Notes: generated by a model not told the origin, from the sequence alone. Counted from the stretch's first letter, positions 47,854-56,495 are shown. The stretch: 64,000 nt of DNA from Neptuniibacter marinus (GCF_001597725.1 NZ_LUTR01000001.1:1-64000), one strand, 5' to 3'. Made by a program: numbers and translations.

Positions 47854-49589
47854 TAATATGCTCCAGCCAAAGATAAATAGGTTGCGTTTAATGTTTGGGC
47901 AAAGCGAGGACCTTTGCCCCGTTTAATCTGACTAAGTTCAGTATCGATCCATACCAGTTCACCTGGGAGCTGAACACCGTCCAGAGAACTACTGCTACGG
48001 CCATCAGTCAGAACATAACTGCGGATCTGTAGTTGGGGGTTTTGACGGAGTAATTTTTGCAAATAAACTTGCGCCTCTAAAAATGCAGCACGCATCGGCG
48101 TCCCACCGCCAGCACTCAGTTGATCCAACCACTCTCTGAGCTCTTTAGGTGCACGCACCTTTGACAGTAGGCGGTCAACACGGCTATTACCAAAACCAAA
48201 GAGCGTAATTTTCTCCCTTGCTATATACGCTTGCTGGGAGATCTGCAGCAGTGCAGCCTTAGCATGAGCAAAGCTCTCTGCTTGCAATGTGGATGCAGAG
48301 GTATCTAATAATACGAGATGCAGTATATCGTCTGACTGTTTTTTCGGTTTAAAACGCAGTTTCTCTGGCGGCCAGCTAGACAGGCTGGATATTAAAGTAG
48401 CGTACCAATCCGGCCGTTTGCTCGATTCAGACATAGTCAACGCATTTGGTTTAGAAGATGATCGAGCCATCGTCCCACTTGCTTGAACAGACTCTACATT
48501 TAGCGTTATATCAGCCGTTTTCTGCTGTTCCATTTGAGCTGACATTGGGCCCCAATCCCCCTCCCCACCGGAACTCTCTATTGAATTTTTCTGTCCATCT
48601 TCAGCCCGCTCACGATGACTATCATCCGGTCGTTTAAAGCTATGTTGTGTTTGAGGTGATGATGGCGGCTTATTTTGTTCGGAGGAACTAGGCGGCTGTT
48701 TATCCGAGGACGTCGGCTCTACCTTACGTCGATGGGCTAACACTAAGGCTTCAACATCATCTATATCTTGCAAAGTAACAGCAGTACGTTGATGAAATGC
48801 AGCATTAGCAATTGCAGCCCTATACCAAACAATATCAGCCCTTAAACCATCCACCTGCGCCGCACTACAACGCTCCGCAATTTCGAGCCGTAGTAGATCA
48901 TCACAGCTGATACTGTTTAGCCGTACCCGTGCAGATTCTATATGTTTAAGGAGCTGCTCTTGCTCTGCCTTGTAGGCCTCACAGAACTGCTCCCTCTCGC
49001 GTTCAAACAGCTCTCGGCGCTTAACAATTTCGACTCTTTCTGTGGGTAGATACTGATTATCCAGATCAACTGACAGTCCAAAACGATCATGGAGCTGGGG
49101 GCGCAACTCCCCTTCATCAGGATTCATAGTACCGACTAATAAAAACTCGGAGCGATGGCTATGGCTAATACCATCACGTTCGATACGATTTACCCCTGAA
49201 GACGCCACATCAAGTAATAGGTCAACCAGATTATCTGGTAGAAGATTAACCTCATCAACGTAAAGCACACCACCATCTGCTTTACTCAGTAAGCCTGGAC
49301 TAAAACGCACCGTTTTTTCATTGAGTACATGCTCAAGATCTAAAGTCCCGAGCAACATCTCTTCACTAGCGCCTAAAGGTAAGGTCACAAAATCAGCTGA
49401 TTTTTCCCCCTCATCATCTGAAACAGGTAATAGATCAGCCAATCCTCGCGCCAATGTAGATTTTGCACAGCCGCGCGGCCCACTGATAACAACACCGCCA
49501 ATAGCAGGATTAATTGCAGACAATATAAGTGCTAATTTAAAATCGTCTTGGCCTAAAACCGCGCTAAATGGAAAACCTGTTTTACTCAT
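47853..49589 (-). CDS. Fused magnesium-chelatase-like I and D subunits (ChlI-ChlD)
   Basis: Protein of 578 residues. The N-terminal AAA+ domain (about 1-260) shows ISGPRGCAKSTLARGL (Walker A), GVLYVDEVNLLPDNLVD (Walker B) and LLVGTMNPDEGELRPQLHDRFGL (two motifs). A low-complexity Ser/Pro/Gln linker (about 290-350) leads to a VWA domain (about 405-570) with the MIDAS DTSAS and the GGTPM and LTDGRSS elements. In this operon it should power CobN, replacing CobS and CobT. No chlH or bch gene is nearby. Confidence 0.92.
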   Translation of the reverse strand: MSKTGFPFSAVLGQDDFKLALILSAINPAIGGVVISGPRGCAKSTLARGLADLLPVSDDEGEKSADFVTLPLGASEEMLLGTLDLEHVLNEKTVRFSPGLLSKADGGVLYVDEVNLLPDNLVDLLLDVASSGVNRIERDGISHSHRSEFLLVGTMNPDEGELRPQLHDRFGLSVDLDNQYLPTERVEIVKRRELFEREREQFCEAYKAEQEQLLKHIESARVRLNSISCDDLLRLEIAERCSAAQVDGLRADIVWYRAAIANAAFHQRTAVTLQDIDDVEALVLAHRRKVEPTSSDKQPPSSSEQNKPPSSPQTQHSFKRPDDSHRERAEDGQKNSIESSGGEGDWGPMSAQMEQQKTADITLNVESVQASGTMARSSSKPNALTMSESSKRPDWYATLISSLSSWPPEKLRFKPKKQSDDILHLVLLDTSASTLQAESFAHAKAALLQISQQAYIAREKITLFGFGNSRVDRLLSKVRAPKELREWLDQLSAGGGTPMRAAFLEAQVYLQKLLRQNPQLQIRSYVLTDGRSSSSLDGVQLPGELVWIDTELSQIKRGKGPRFAQTLNATYLSLAGAY

Positions 49590-49681
49590 CTATCTACCTT
49601 TAACATCCCGTTATCCGAGAGGTGATGCCAGATTTAAAAACCTAAGATACAAAAAGGACCACATCCTTTGGGTATCCAACC

Positions 49682-51064
49682 TTATTGTTTCGGCCAATAA
49701 GAGTGATGCTCATCAATCACATATTTATGTCGATGTTTCTGATGCTTATGATAATGGGGGTGGGTATGTGGTTCAGCTCCCTCCCAGCCCTCATGCTCAT
49801 GTTGATGGTGCTCATCACGAATATGGGGATGGAGATGCTCCAGCTCGGAATGTTCATGCCAAAGCTCATAGCGATCATGGCTTTTCCAGATAACACTCGC
49901 TAACAACGTCGATATGCCAGCCAATACAGCTAACCAAATAAACGTCTGCTCCATACCGAGCACACTGCCCAAGCCACCCGCTAGAAGGTAACCAATCAAC
50001 CACATCCCATGAGTTAAGGCGAAGTTAGCAGAAAAGTAATCATTGCGATCACTCTCTTTGCATGACTGACGGACGACGCGCCCTGTCGGAATCAAAATCA
50101 TACTGCTCCCCACACCAATCAAACACCAAATAGGAAACAAACCTAAGTAACTAGGACCGACAATGCCTGCTAACAGCGCCACAACGATAATAACACCACC
50201 ACACAACATAACCGAACGATCATGAAAACGTTCCAATAAAGAGGGAAGGTAAAGCGCGGCTAACATAGACCCCAAACCAGCAGATACCATAAGTAAGGGC
50301 ACCTGCTCTTCCGATAAACCAAGAACGCCTCGGACATACACAACACTATTAACAATAACCATTGCACCCGCAGCGGATAAAGCTAAATTAAGCAATAATA
50401 CAGCGCATAAACGGGGTGTCCTCAGATAGCTTTTTATACCAAAACTAACATGCTGCCAAAGACCACCACTTCGGTCATTACTCTTACTCTTCGGCAGTTG
50501 AGTCATATAGATAAAAACAACCGATAGCGCGAAGCCTGCGCTATTAAGCTCAAACAGCCACTCATAAGAGGTGAAAAATATAATTACGGCAGCAAGTGCA
50601 GGACTTAGCAGGCTTTCCACCTCCATGGCCAAACGCGAGAGAGACAACGCTTGGGTATACTCTTTCTCATCAGGAAGAATGTCAGGCAACAAAGCTTGAT
50701 AAACCGGTGTATAAGCTGCCGCCATAACATTTAACCAGAAGATCACCACAAACAACTGCCAAATAGCGTCACAAAATGGCAATAAAGCAACTAATAAGGC
50801 TCGACCAGCATTCAAACCCGACAACCACTTTTTACGCGGTAAACGATTAGCATAACCACCGACTATAGGCGCTACGCTCAAATAAGCGACCATTTTAATG
50901 GCTAAAGCAACACCTAAGGCTAAACCAGCATCACTTGGTTTAAGATCGAAGGCAAACAGCGCTAAAGCAACTGTTGTTAACCCTGTACCTAATAACGAAA
51001 CTAACTGACCTAAAAAAAGCCAGCGAAAGTTTGAATTAAGTAACGGCGTCGCAACAGCAATCAT
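49682..51064 (-). CDS. MFS transporter with long His-rich C-terminus
   Basis: Major facilitator protein of 460 residues with about 12 transmembrane helices (FLGQLVSLLGTGLTTVALALF at the start, two motifs). The last 60 residues are cytoplasmic and very rich in His (HEHSELEHLHPHIRDEHH and beyond). The sequence resembles efflux-type MFS proteins with LPRKKWLSGLNAGRALLVALL between helices 2 and 3. Placed between cbiO and chlID and under the riboswitch, it may export excess Co2+ or Ni2+, or a corrinoid. Function is inferred. Overlaps cbiO by ATGA. Confidence 0.85.
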   Translation of the reverse strand: MIAVATPLLNSNFRWLFLGQLVSLLGTGLTTVALALFAFDLKPSDAGLALGVALAIKMVAYLSVAPIVGGYANRLPRKKWLSGLNAGRALLVALLPFCDAIWQLFVVIFWLNVMAAAYTPVYQALLPDILPDEKEYTQALSLSRLAMEVESLLSPALAAVIIFFTSYEWLFELNSAGFALSVVFIYMTQLPKSKSNDRSGGLWQHVSFGIKSYLRTPRLCAVLLLNLALSAAGAMVIVNSVVYVRGVLGLSEEQVPLLMVSAGLGSMLAALYLPSLLERFHDRSVMLCGGVIIVVALLAGIVGPSYLGLFPIWCLIGVGSSMILIPTGRVVRQSCKESDRNDYFSANFALTHGMWLIGYLLAGGLGSVLGMEQTFIWLAVLAGISTLLASVIWKSHDRYELWHEHSELEHLHPHIRDEHHQHEHEGWEGAEPHTHPHYHKHQKHRHKYVIDEHHSYWPKQ

Positions 51065-51807
51065 TGGTTACTTTTCTCCACCAACCCGACAGTATCAAGT
51101 TTACGCTTCTCTACAAGATTTAACTTAGCCCCTTCTAGCCGGACTTCTCGCGTAGCTAATTGCGCTAAGAAATCACTATCATGGGAGATAATGATCATCG
51201 CCTGAGGTAAGGTTTTTAATGTATCAATCAAATGCTGACGCGCTTTACTATCTAATGCATTACTCGGCTCATCTAACAGCAATACTTCAGGTTCCATCGC
51301 TAATACAGAAGCTAAAGTAATCATACGTTTCTCACCACCTGATAACTGATGGGTAATACGCTCCTCAAAGCCAGCCATCCCCAACGAAGCCAATGTATTA
51401 GTAGCAATCTTTAAAGCCTCTTCGCGGCTCTTTCCTAGGTTTAAGGGGCCAAAGGCCACATCTTCTAAAACAGTCGGGCAAAACAGCTGGTCGTCCGGGT
51501 CTTGAAACAAAAAACCGGCACGGGCACGCACATCAACAAAGGACCTTTCCTCTTTTCGACTTTCACCAAATGCAAAAATATCACCTGACTTTGCTTTTTT
51601 AAGGCCCACTAATAGATGTAATAAAGTCGTTTTCCCCGCTCCATTAGCCCCCGTTAAAGCAACGCGTTCACTCAGATTAAGCTGAAAATCCACATCGTCC
51701 AGCACGAGCCCTCGGCGAGGATAGCGATAGCTCAAGCCTCTCACCTGAATCAAAGGGGCTGTAGACTTACCAGACAACTCAGACTCAACCATTGATCGCT
51801 CACTCAT
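51061..51807 (-). CDS. cbiO: Cobalt ECF transporter ATPase CbiO
   Basis: ABC ATPase of 248 residues from the chosen start. Walker A ALTGANGAGKTTLLHLL, Q-loop FLFQDPDDQLF, signature HQLSGGEKRMITLASVLAM and Walker B EVLLLDEPSNALD are all intact. It energises cobalt uptake with CbiQ and CbiM. The ATG at 51807 is preferred; a TTG at 51837 would overlap cbiQ by 20 bp and lacks a ribosome site, and a third possible start is the ATG 15 bases downstream. Confidence 0.93.
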   Translation of the reverse strand: MSERSMVESELSGKSTAPLIQVRGLSYRYPRRGLVLDDVDFQLNLSERVALTGANGAGKTTLLHLLVGLKKAKSGDIFAFGESRKEERSFVDVRARAGFLFQDPDDQLFCPTVLEDVAFGPLNLGKSREEALKIATNTLASLGMAGFEERITHQLSGGEKRMITLASVLAMEPEVLLLDEPSNALDSKARQHLIDTLKTLPQAMIIISHDSDFLAQLATREVRLEGAKLNLVEKRKLDTVGLVEKSNQ

Positions 51808-51817
51808 AAAAAAATTT

Positions 51818-52600
51818 TCATAAAAAGTTAAGCCCAATCAATCCGCATAAAAAAGGAAGGAACAGCGCCATAAAACGATAATCATGGGTACCTAATGCCA
51901 TATCATCAAACAGATAAAACTGGCCTTTATAACCCCGACATTTCATTGCATCCATAATGCGTTCCGAGCGCTCCAAAGAGTGTACTAAGAGCATACCAAT
52001 AAGATAACCAATGGAACGCCATGTATGCATATCAGTTCGTAAAACAAAAGCACGAGCCTGCATCGCTCGGCGCATACGTTTATATTCCTGCCCAATCACA
52101 TCCAAATAACGCACAGTAAAAAGCAGCAAGTGCACAAGTTTATCAGGTACTCGCAAATGAGCTAAGGCATGGCCTAAAGTGGTCGCACTAAGCGTGCCTA
52201 CCAGCGCCAATAACGACAATACTACCGCATGGGCTTTTAGCAATATCATCAGCGCGTGCAGAAAGCCCTCAATACTTGCGGATAATCCCGCAACGGTAAA
52301 TAGCGCTTCACCAGGTGTCGTAAAGGGCAGCATAATGACCAGAAAGATCATAAACATATCCATTGCAATCACTCGCCGCAGCGTCCGCTTTACATTTAAT
52401 TGAGCAAGCAGAGCCAATAAAAGCCCAACCAACACACCTAAACTTAATACCCAAAAGCTTTCCGACAGCACAGTTACAAAAGCAAACAACGTCACCATTA
52501 TCACACGCAGACGCGGATCGAGCTTATCGATCACAGAGAGATCATGTTTAACCTTTTGCCCTTTCCATGAGGTGCCGCTATGCTCTAAAAACTGAGGCAT
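51818..52600 (-). CDS. cbiQ: Cobalt ECF transporter T component CbiQ
   Basis: Membrane protein of 260 residues with about five or six helices. Conserved coupling-helix signatures are MRRAMQARAF and ERSERIMDAMKCRGYKG. It links the CbiO ATPase to the substrate-binding CbiM. It starts four bases after the NikL-like gene ends. Confidence 0.94.
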   Translation of the reverse strand: MPQFLEHSGTSWKGQKVKHDLSVIDKLDPRLRVIMVTLFAFVTVLSESFWVLSLGVLVGLLLALLAQLNVKRTLRRVIAMDMFMIFLVIMLPFTTPGEALFTVAGLSASIEGFLHALMILLKAHAVVLSLLALVGTLSATTLGHALAHLRVPDKLVHLLLFTVRYLDVIGQEYKRMRRAMQARAFVLRTDMHTWRSIGYLIGMLLVHSLERSERIMDAMKCRGYKGQFYLFDDMALGTHDYRFMALFLPFLCGLIGLNFL

Positions 52601-52604
52601 CAGA

Positions 52605-53195
52605 TCAGCCTTTGCTCTGCTTATCCAGTTGACGCTGACGCCACCAGATACCTAAACCGCACAAGCCAAAGATATAACCTATCCCACCTATTACGTCTTG
52701 CAGCGACGCCTTTTCTTTATATTCAGCAAGCTCTTTTCTAAGCGGAATAACTTGCTTTGCTACGGCCCTTTCGACCATCTGTTCTAAGGTTTTCTGGCCA
52801 CTAGAGGTCACAGAGGGGGCGACGACTTCCATCGTTTGAGGGCTTAGGTTTACTCCTGTCACTGATTCGCTAGGCAAACTATCCGGCAACTCAGCAGCCG
52901 GTAGCGTTAATTCTAAAAGGTGACCTGAACTTAAATTAGCGAAGAAAAGATGATCTATACGTCGCGTAGCTGTATAGGAAAACAGTCCCTCATCATTGGT
53001 TTTTATATTCGCAAGCTCATTACCTTCAGCATCCGTCACTTTAATAAGCGTGCCTGCAGCAGCCATGTCACCGTTAGAGAAACCAACTTCACCCTCGATC
53101 TGATTACCAATAGCATAAACACCTCCAACCACGTTATGGGCTGAAACGGAGAGCGAACATAACCCCAAAAACAATATCGTAATTAATCTATGCAT
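52605..53195 (-). CDS. NikL/CbiL-type auxiliary component of the cobalt ECF transporter
   Basis: Protein of 196 residues. A signal peptide (ends near SVSA) precedes a periplasmic beta-sandwich region starting HNVVGGVYAIG. An amphipathic helix follows (EQMVERAVAKQVIPLRKELAEY), and one C-terminal transmembrane helix (GGIGYIFGLCGLGIWW). This architecture matches the L component of Nik/Cbi KMLQO transporters and stands in for CbiN. It overlaps cbiM by 8 bp. Confidence 0.82.
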   Translation of the reverse strand: MHRLITILFLGLCSLSVSAHNVVGGVYAIGNQIEGEVGFSNGDMAAAGTLIKVTDAEGNELANIKTNDEGLFSYTATRRIDHLFFANLSSGHLLELTLPAAELPDSLPSESVTGVNLSPQTMEVVAPSVTSSGQKTLEQMVERAVAKQVIPLRKELAEYKEKASLQDVIGGIGYIFGLCGLGIWWRQRQLDKQSKG

Positions 53196-53808
53196 ACTCT
53201 GAAGACTCCTTAATATTAAGGAACTCAGGTTTTACTTTACGAATAAGCAACACAGCCGCAGCCGTAACAAAGCCTTCAACAATCATGACCGGAATATGCG
53301 CCAAAAAGGTCACTTTTGCTGCTAAAAGAAAAGCCTCACCCGAGAGCATTAAGGAGAACGCGACCATCACCGTAGTAAGCACAATCGCTCCAGCGCCGCC
53401 AGCAGCACCCCATACAGCCGCCACTTTAGGCGAGCTTGAGCTAATACCCTTCCCACATAGGTAATACACCAGAACAGCCGGCAACGCGATATTAACTACG
53501 TTGACGCCCAAGACTAAAAAGCCGCCAAAACCAAAGAAAACAGCCTGTAAAAACAGTGCGACTAAAAGAGCCGGAAAAGCTGCCCACCCTAATGCGAGAC
53601 CAATTAAGCCATTCAAAATAAGGTGAACACTGGAAAAACCTATTGGCAGATGAATATAAGAGGCGATAAAGAACACAGCGGATAAGACACCTACCTGAGG
53701 TAAGTGATCATAATCCATTTTCTTTAGACCTATAGCAACACCCGCTACAGTTAAAGCCGCCCCTACCGCTAAAACAGGAACAGCTAACGCGCCATCAACA
53801 ATATGCAT
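53188..53808 (-). CDS. cbiM: Cobalt ECF transporter S component CbiM
   Basis: Membrane protein of 206 residues beginning MHIVDGAL. The N-terminal Met-His-Ile motif, with the amino terminus and His2, forms the Co2+/Ni2+ site in this family. HLPIGFSSVHLILNGLIGLALG and FLQAVFFGFGGFLVLGVN are typical. It recognises Co2+ for uptake; choice of cobalt over nickel is supported by the riboswitch and neighbours. Confidence 0.95.
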   Translation of the reverse strand: MHIVDGALAVPVLAVGAALTVAGVAIGLKKMDYDHLPQVGVLSAVFFIASYIHLPIGFSSVHLILNGLIGLALGWAAFPALLVALFLQAVFFGFGGFLVLGVNVVNIALPAVLVYYLCGKGISSSSPKVAAVWGAAGGAGAIVLTTVMVAFSLMLSGEAFLLAAKVTFLAHIPVMIVEGFVTAAAVLLIRKVKPEFLNIKESSEYA

Positions 53809-53820
53809 AGAGCTTGTTAC

Positions 53821-54663
53821 CTAGTTAGACAAATCACTTTGCGCGGACTTATCGGAAGCGCGAATCTCATGCGCTTGCACCCAAATCACCGCATCTTGAG
53901 ATAACTCTTTACCTTTAAACTCTGTTTTTTCACCTACACCTAATGCTGCAAAACCCCACTGCCCCGCTTTAGGGATACCAAAAGTAAACGTGCCGTTAGC
54001 ATCAGCGAAAATAGTCATCGTGATAAAAAGGTCGGAGGGAAGATCCATATTCGCTTGTGCAGAAAAACGATTATTCTTCATATCTGGATCATAATTAACA
54101 TACTCAACCTCAATCTCTGCAAAAGGTACAGGCTTACCTCTGCTTTTTACTACACCGGTAAATGTACCACCCGCTAAAATGCCATAAGGCTTAGTCAATG
54201 GAACAATTTCAGCACTTAAACCTAGATCTTTATTCCAATCGGTTGGTAGCGTACCAACATTAACAATGGTTTTAACAATTTGTTGAATATAGGCCTCTTC
54301 AGACGCTTCAAAATAGGGAGCCATCTGCATCACAAAAAGGTGATCGCCTAAGCCACGAAGCGCCACATCTACTTCGTAAGCGTCACCTGTATTTTCAGCA
54401 CTGGTCCATTTCGAGGCTTTCACACCCGACAGAAGATCAGTTTTTTTACCTTTTTTAACTACATAAAACTGCTCCGGTGGTTCCACCGTCATCACATAAC
54501 CGCTATCAGCAGGATGCGTAAAGGGGAGTTTTAGGTTAATTAATCCACCACGTTCCCGTAATAGATCAGGGGTATACACCATCTGAAAGTGGGCTTGGGC
54601 TGTAGAAGTAAAAAGAGATGCAGCTAGACTAATAGCTACCAAAGAAAGTACATTTTTAAGCAC
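53821..54663 (-). CDS. DUF4198/NikK-like periplasmic metal-uptake component
   Basis: Protein of 280 residues with a cleavable signal (ends STAQA), mature N-terminus HFQMVYTPD, and a DUF4198 domain with transthyretin-like C-terminal part (GILAGGTFTGVVKSRGKPVPFAEIEVEY, two motifs). The histidine just after the cleavage site is typical of NikK-like proteins, thought to capture metal for NikM/CbiM. It uses a GTG start at 54663 with GGAG upstream. It is the first gene after the riboswitch. Confidence 0.85.
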   Translation of the reverse strand: MLKNVLSLVAISLAASLFTSTAQAHFQMVYTPDLLRERGGLINLKLPFTHPADSGYVMTVEPPEQFYVVKKGKKTDLLSGVKASKWTSAENTGDAYEVDVALRGLGDHLFVMQMAPYFEASEEAYIQQIVKTIVNVGTLPTDWNKDLGLSAEIVPLTKPYGILAGGTFTGVVKSRGKPVPFAEIEVEYVNYDPDMKNNRFSAQANMDLPSDLFITMTIFADANGTFTFGIPKAGQWGFAALGVGEKTEFKGKELSQDAVIWVQAHEIRASDKSAQSDLSN

Positions 54664-54769
54664 AGAAAAATCTCCAACAAGTTATGTGTCGGAGTTGGGA
54701 GGATAAGTATGTTCAGACCAACTGAACGATTACTCGGTGAAGCCCTCCGCAACACCATGGTAAATATTT

Positions 54770-55000
54770 TTATCTCGCTGGTATCCGGACTCATTGGCGA
54801 AACAGAGCTTATAAAAACACTGTCTCGAGTATTTCACCTTCCCACATATAACCTAAACAGCACGTATTTAAACGTAAATAAGCTTAATGCAGTGGCATAC
54901 AAAACACCTTAACCAATTTACCGTTGCGGGGGCAGTGTTGGGATTACCTTTGGCTAATTAAAACCTAGATGCACCAACTTCCCGGATCAAATGATTAAAA
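54770..55000 (-). promoter_or_regulatory. Cobalamin riboswitch
   Basis: On the minus strand the aptamer core is recognisable. GGGAAGTTGGTGC lies at 54983-54971, followed by AATCCCAACACTGCCCCCGC and then AACGGTAA ending near 54918. The B12 box GAGTCCGGATACCAGCGAG is at 54792-54774. The GTG of the DUF4198 gene lies about 110 nt further on. A GTGTTGCGGAGGGCTTC segment near 54755-54735 and the GGAG at the start codon could form the expression platform. It should switch off the 25-kb operon when adenosylcobalamin is plentiful. No second copy was found in the window. Confidence 0.95.
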
Positions 55001-55147
55001 CCATCTAATCTGCACTTATGTGCGGCAAGATAAGCCGTTAACAATACCCATGCAATCAACACTTTGCAATTGAGCAGTTTTCGTTTTGCTATGAATTTTA
55101 TACAGCTAAAAATTATCAATTAGCGCCCTATTCATTTTACTTTTATA

Positions 55148-55591
55148 ATGAAATTACACCCATTAACAAAAGACACCTCTATGCTTTACGTTCTTCCTGA
55201 AACAACTGGCGATATCATCGTATTACAGGCCAACAACAAACTAACCCAAGAAGACTATACCGAAACATTTATCCCTCTATTTGAACATGTCAAAAATACG
55301 CATCCAGAGGTGCGATTGCTGATCACGTTCGCTCCTGACTTTTCAGGCTTTGAGGCTGGCGCGCTATGGGAAGACCTGAAGTTCGGCGTCGCTCATGCAA
55401 ATGACCTGCACCGCATGGCCATAGTCGGCGATGCACAATGGATGGATTGGGCAACAAAAATATCCAAACATTTTATGCAAGGCGAAGTGCGCCACTACAA
55501 ACTAACCCAGCTACTAGAGGCTTTACGCTGGATTAATGATGAAGGTGAGGATGACGAGGAAATAGATAAATCGCATCCTTTAGGTGGCTAA
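55148..55591 (+). CDS. SpoIIAA-like (STAS/SEC14-type) small protein
   Basis: Protein of 147 residues of the SpoIIAA-like (DUF3478) fold. It shows GDIIVLQANNKLTQEDYTE, EVRLLITFAPDFSGFE, and the HRMAIVGDAQWMDWATK segment typical of the family. Function is unknown; members may bind lipids or act as stress proteins. The acidic C-terminus (DEGEDDEEID) is notable. No strong ribosome site precedes 55148; an internal ATG at 55181 also begins near the conserved core. Confidence 0.8.
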   Translation: MKLHPLTKDTSMLYVLPETTGDIIVLQANNKLTQEDYTETFIPLFEHVKNTHPEVRLLITFAPDFSGFEAGALWEDLKFGVAHANDLHRMAIVGDAQWMDWATKISKHFMQGEVRHYKLTQLLEALRWINDEGEDDEEIDKSHPLGG

Positions 55592-55624
55592 ACAGCTGCA
55601 TAGAATGGTGAAATAGAAAGACAT

Positions 55625-55751
55625 CCCAAACTAGGTTTCATTTTAAAAGCAGTCGCTATATGGCTAGGCATATTAACGCTGGCTGGTTCGGTATGACGTT
55701 CGCTTTTGAGTTAACGTTTAGCTATATACAAAATCAATACTTGGAATATTA
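55625..55751 (+). pseudogene. Decayed remnant of a small membrane protein
   Basis: One frame (55637-55683) reads FILKAVAIWLGILTLAG. The overlapping frame (55659-55751) reads AGWFGMTFAFELTFSYIQNQ near its end. These look like the first helix and the last helix of a small membrane protein family in which a W-L-G-I-L-L-A helix and a C-terminal LTFAFEFGF helix are conserved. The two parts are out of frame and the middle is missing. The relic has no usable start codon. The family match is from memory. Confidence 0.4.
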
Positions 55752-55752
55752 A

Positions 55753-56340
55753 ATGAGTATCAGAAACACTGCCGAGAATTACGGCTCAATTGCAAAATGG
55801 TTACACTGGATGACGGCTATTCTTTTTTTAGGCGCTTATATCACTGTTTACTTTCGGCACTGGTTTACAGAGGAAAAAACACCTGAAAACTGGGCAGCGA
55901 TTCAGCTTCACTTTTCTATTGGTGTGACCATTGCTGTCATAGTCGCACTGCGTATTATCTGGCGTATAACTAACCGCAAACCTAATCCAGAACCGGGTAC
56001 ACACTTAGAACATCAAGCTGCTCGAGTCGGTCACTATGCACTATATGCGATTATGATCATCATGCCTCTCACGGGCTATTTAGGCACTGGAGGCGCTACA
56101 GAATACTTCTTTTTATTCGATATACCTAAATTTGAAGATACCCCTATCTTCGTATCTTTAGTGCAGGAGAGTCTAGGACTCACATTTAAAGAGTTCGAAA
56201 AACCGGTCGACTTTATCCACAAAAATATACTCGGCGCTTGGTTAGTATGGATTCTAATATTGGGACATGTTTTAGCAGCCTTGTACCATCACTTTGTAAA
56301 ACACGACAGGACCCTGCTGAAAATGACATCGGATAAATAA
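55753..56340 (+). CDS. Cytochrome b561 family protein
   Basis: Di-haem b561 membrane protein of 195 residues with four transmembrane helices. Haem ligand histidines are likely in AKWLHWMTAI, QLHFSIGVTIAVIV, RVGHYALYAI and KNILGAWLVWILILGHVLAALYHHF (several motifs). It moves electrons between quinol and periplasmic acceptors or oxygen species. It is monocistronic. No strong ribosome site is visible before the ATG. Confidence 0.92.
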   Translation: MSIRNTAENYGSIAKWLHWMTAILFLGAYITVYFRHWFTEEKTPENWAAIQLHFSIGVTIAVIVALRIIWRITNRKPNPEPGTHLEHQAARVGHYALYAIMIIMPLTGYLGTGGATEYFFLFDIPKFEDTPIFVSLVQESLGLTFKEFEKPVDFIHKNILGAWLVWILILGHVLAALYHHFVKHDRTLLKMTSDK

Positions 56341-56495
56341 TAAAAGACAAGCTAAAAATAATCACAATGGTATTCCATGTGGGCGACAGTGGTGCCAAGT
56401 AATCGGTTAAAATATAACACAAACGAAGAGAATAACGAGTTCTCATACCTTAGGTATAAAACCATAACAATCAATAAGATAAAAAGAGAGCACCC

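Noticed and set aside
49321-49903. Plus-strand open frames opposite the chlID start and the MFS His tail
   Set aside because: They arise from the His-codon-rich tail and low-complexity sequence on the minus strand.
54709-54912. 67-residue plus-strand open frame
   Set aside because: It lies opposite the cobalamin riboswitch B12 box and aptamer; the conserved RNA explains the sequence.
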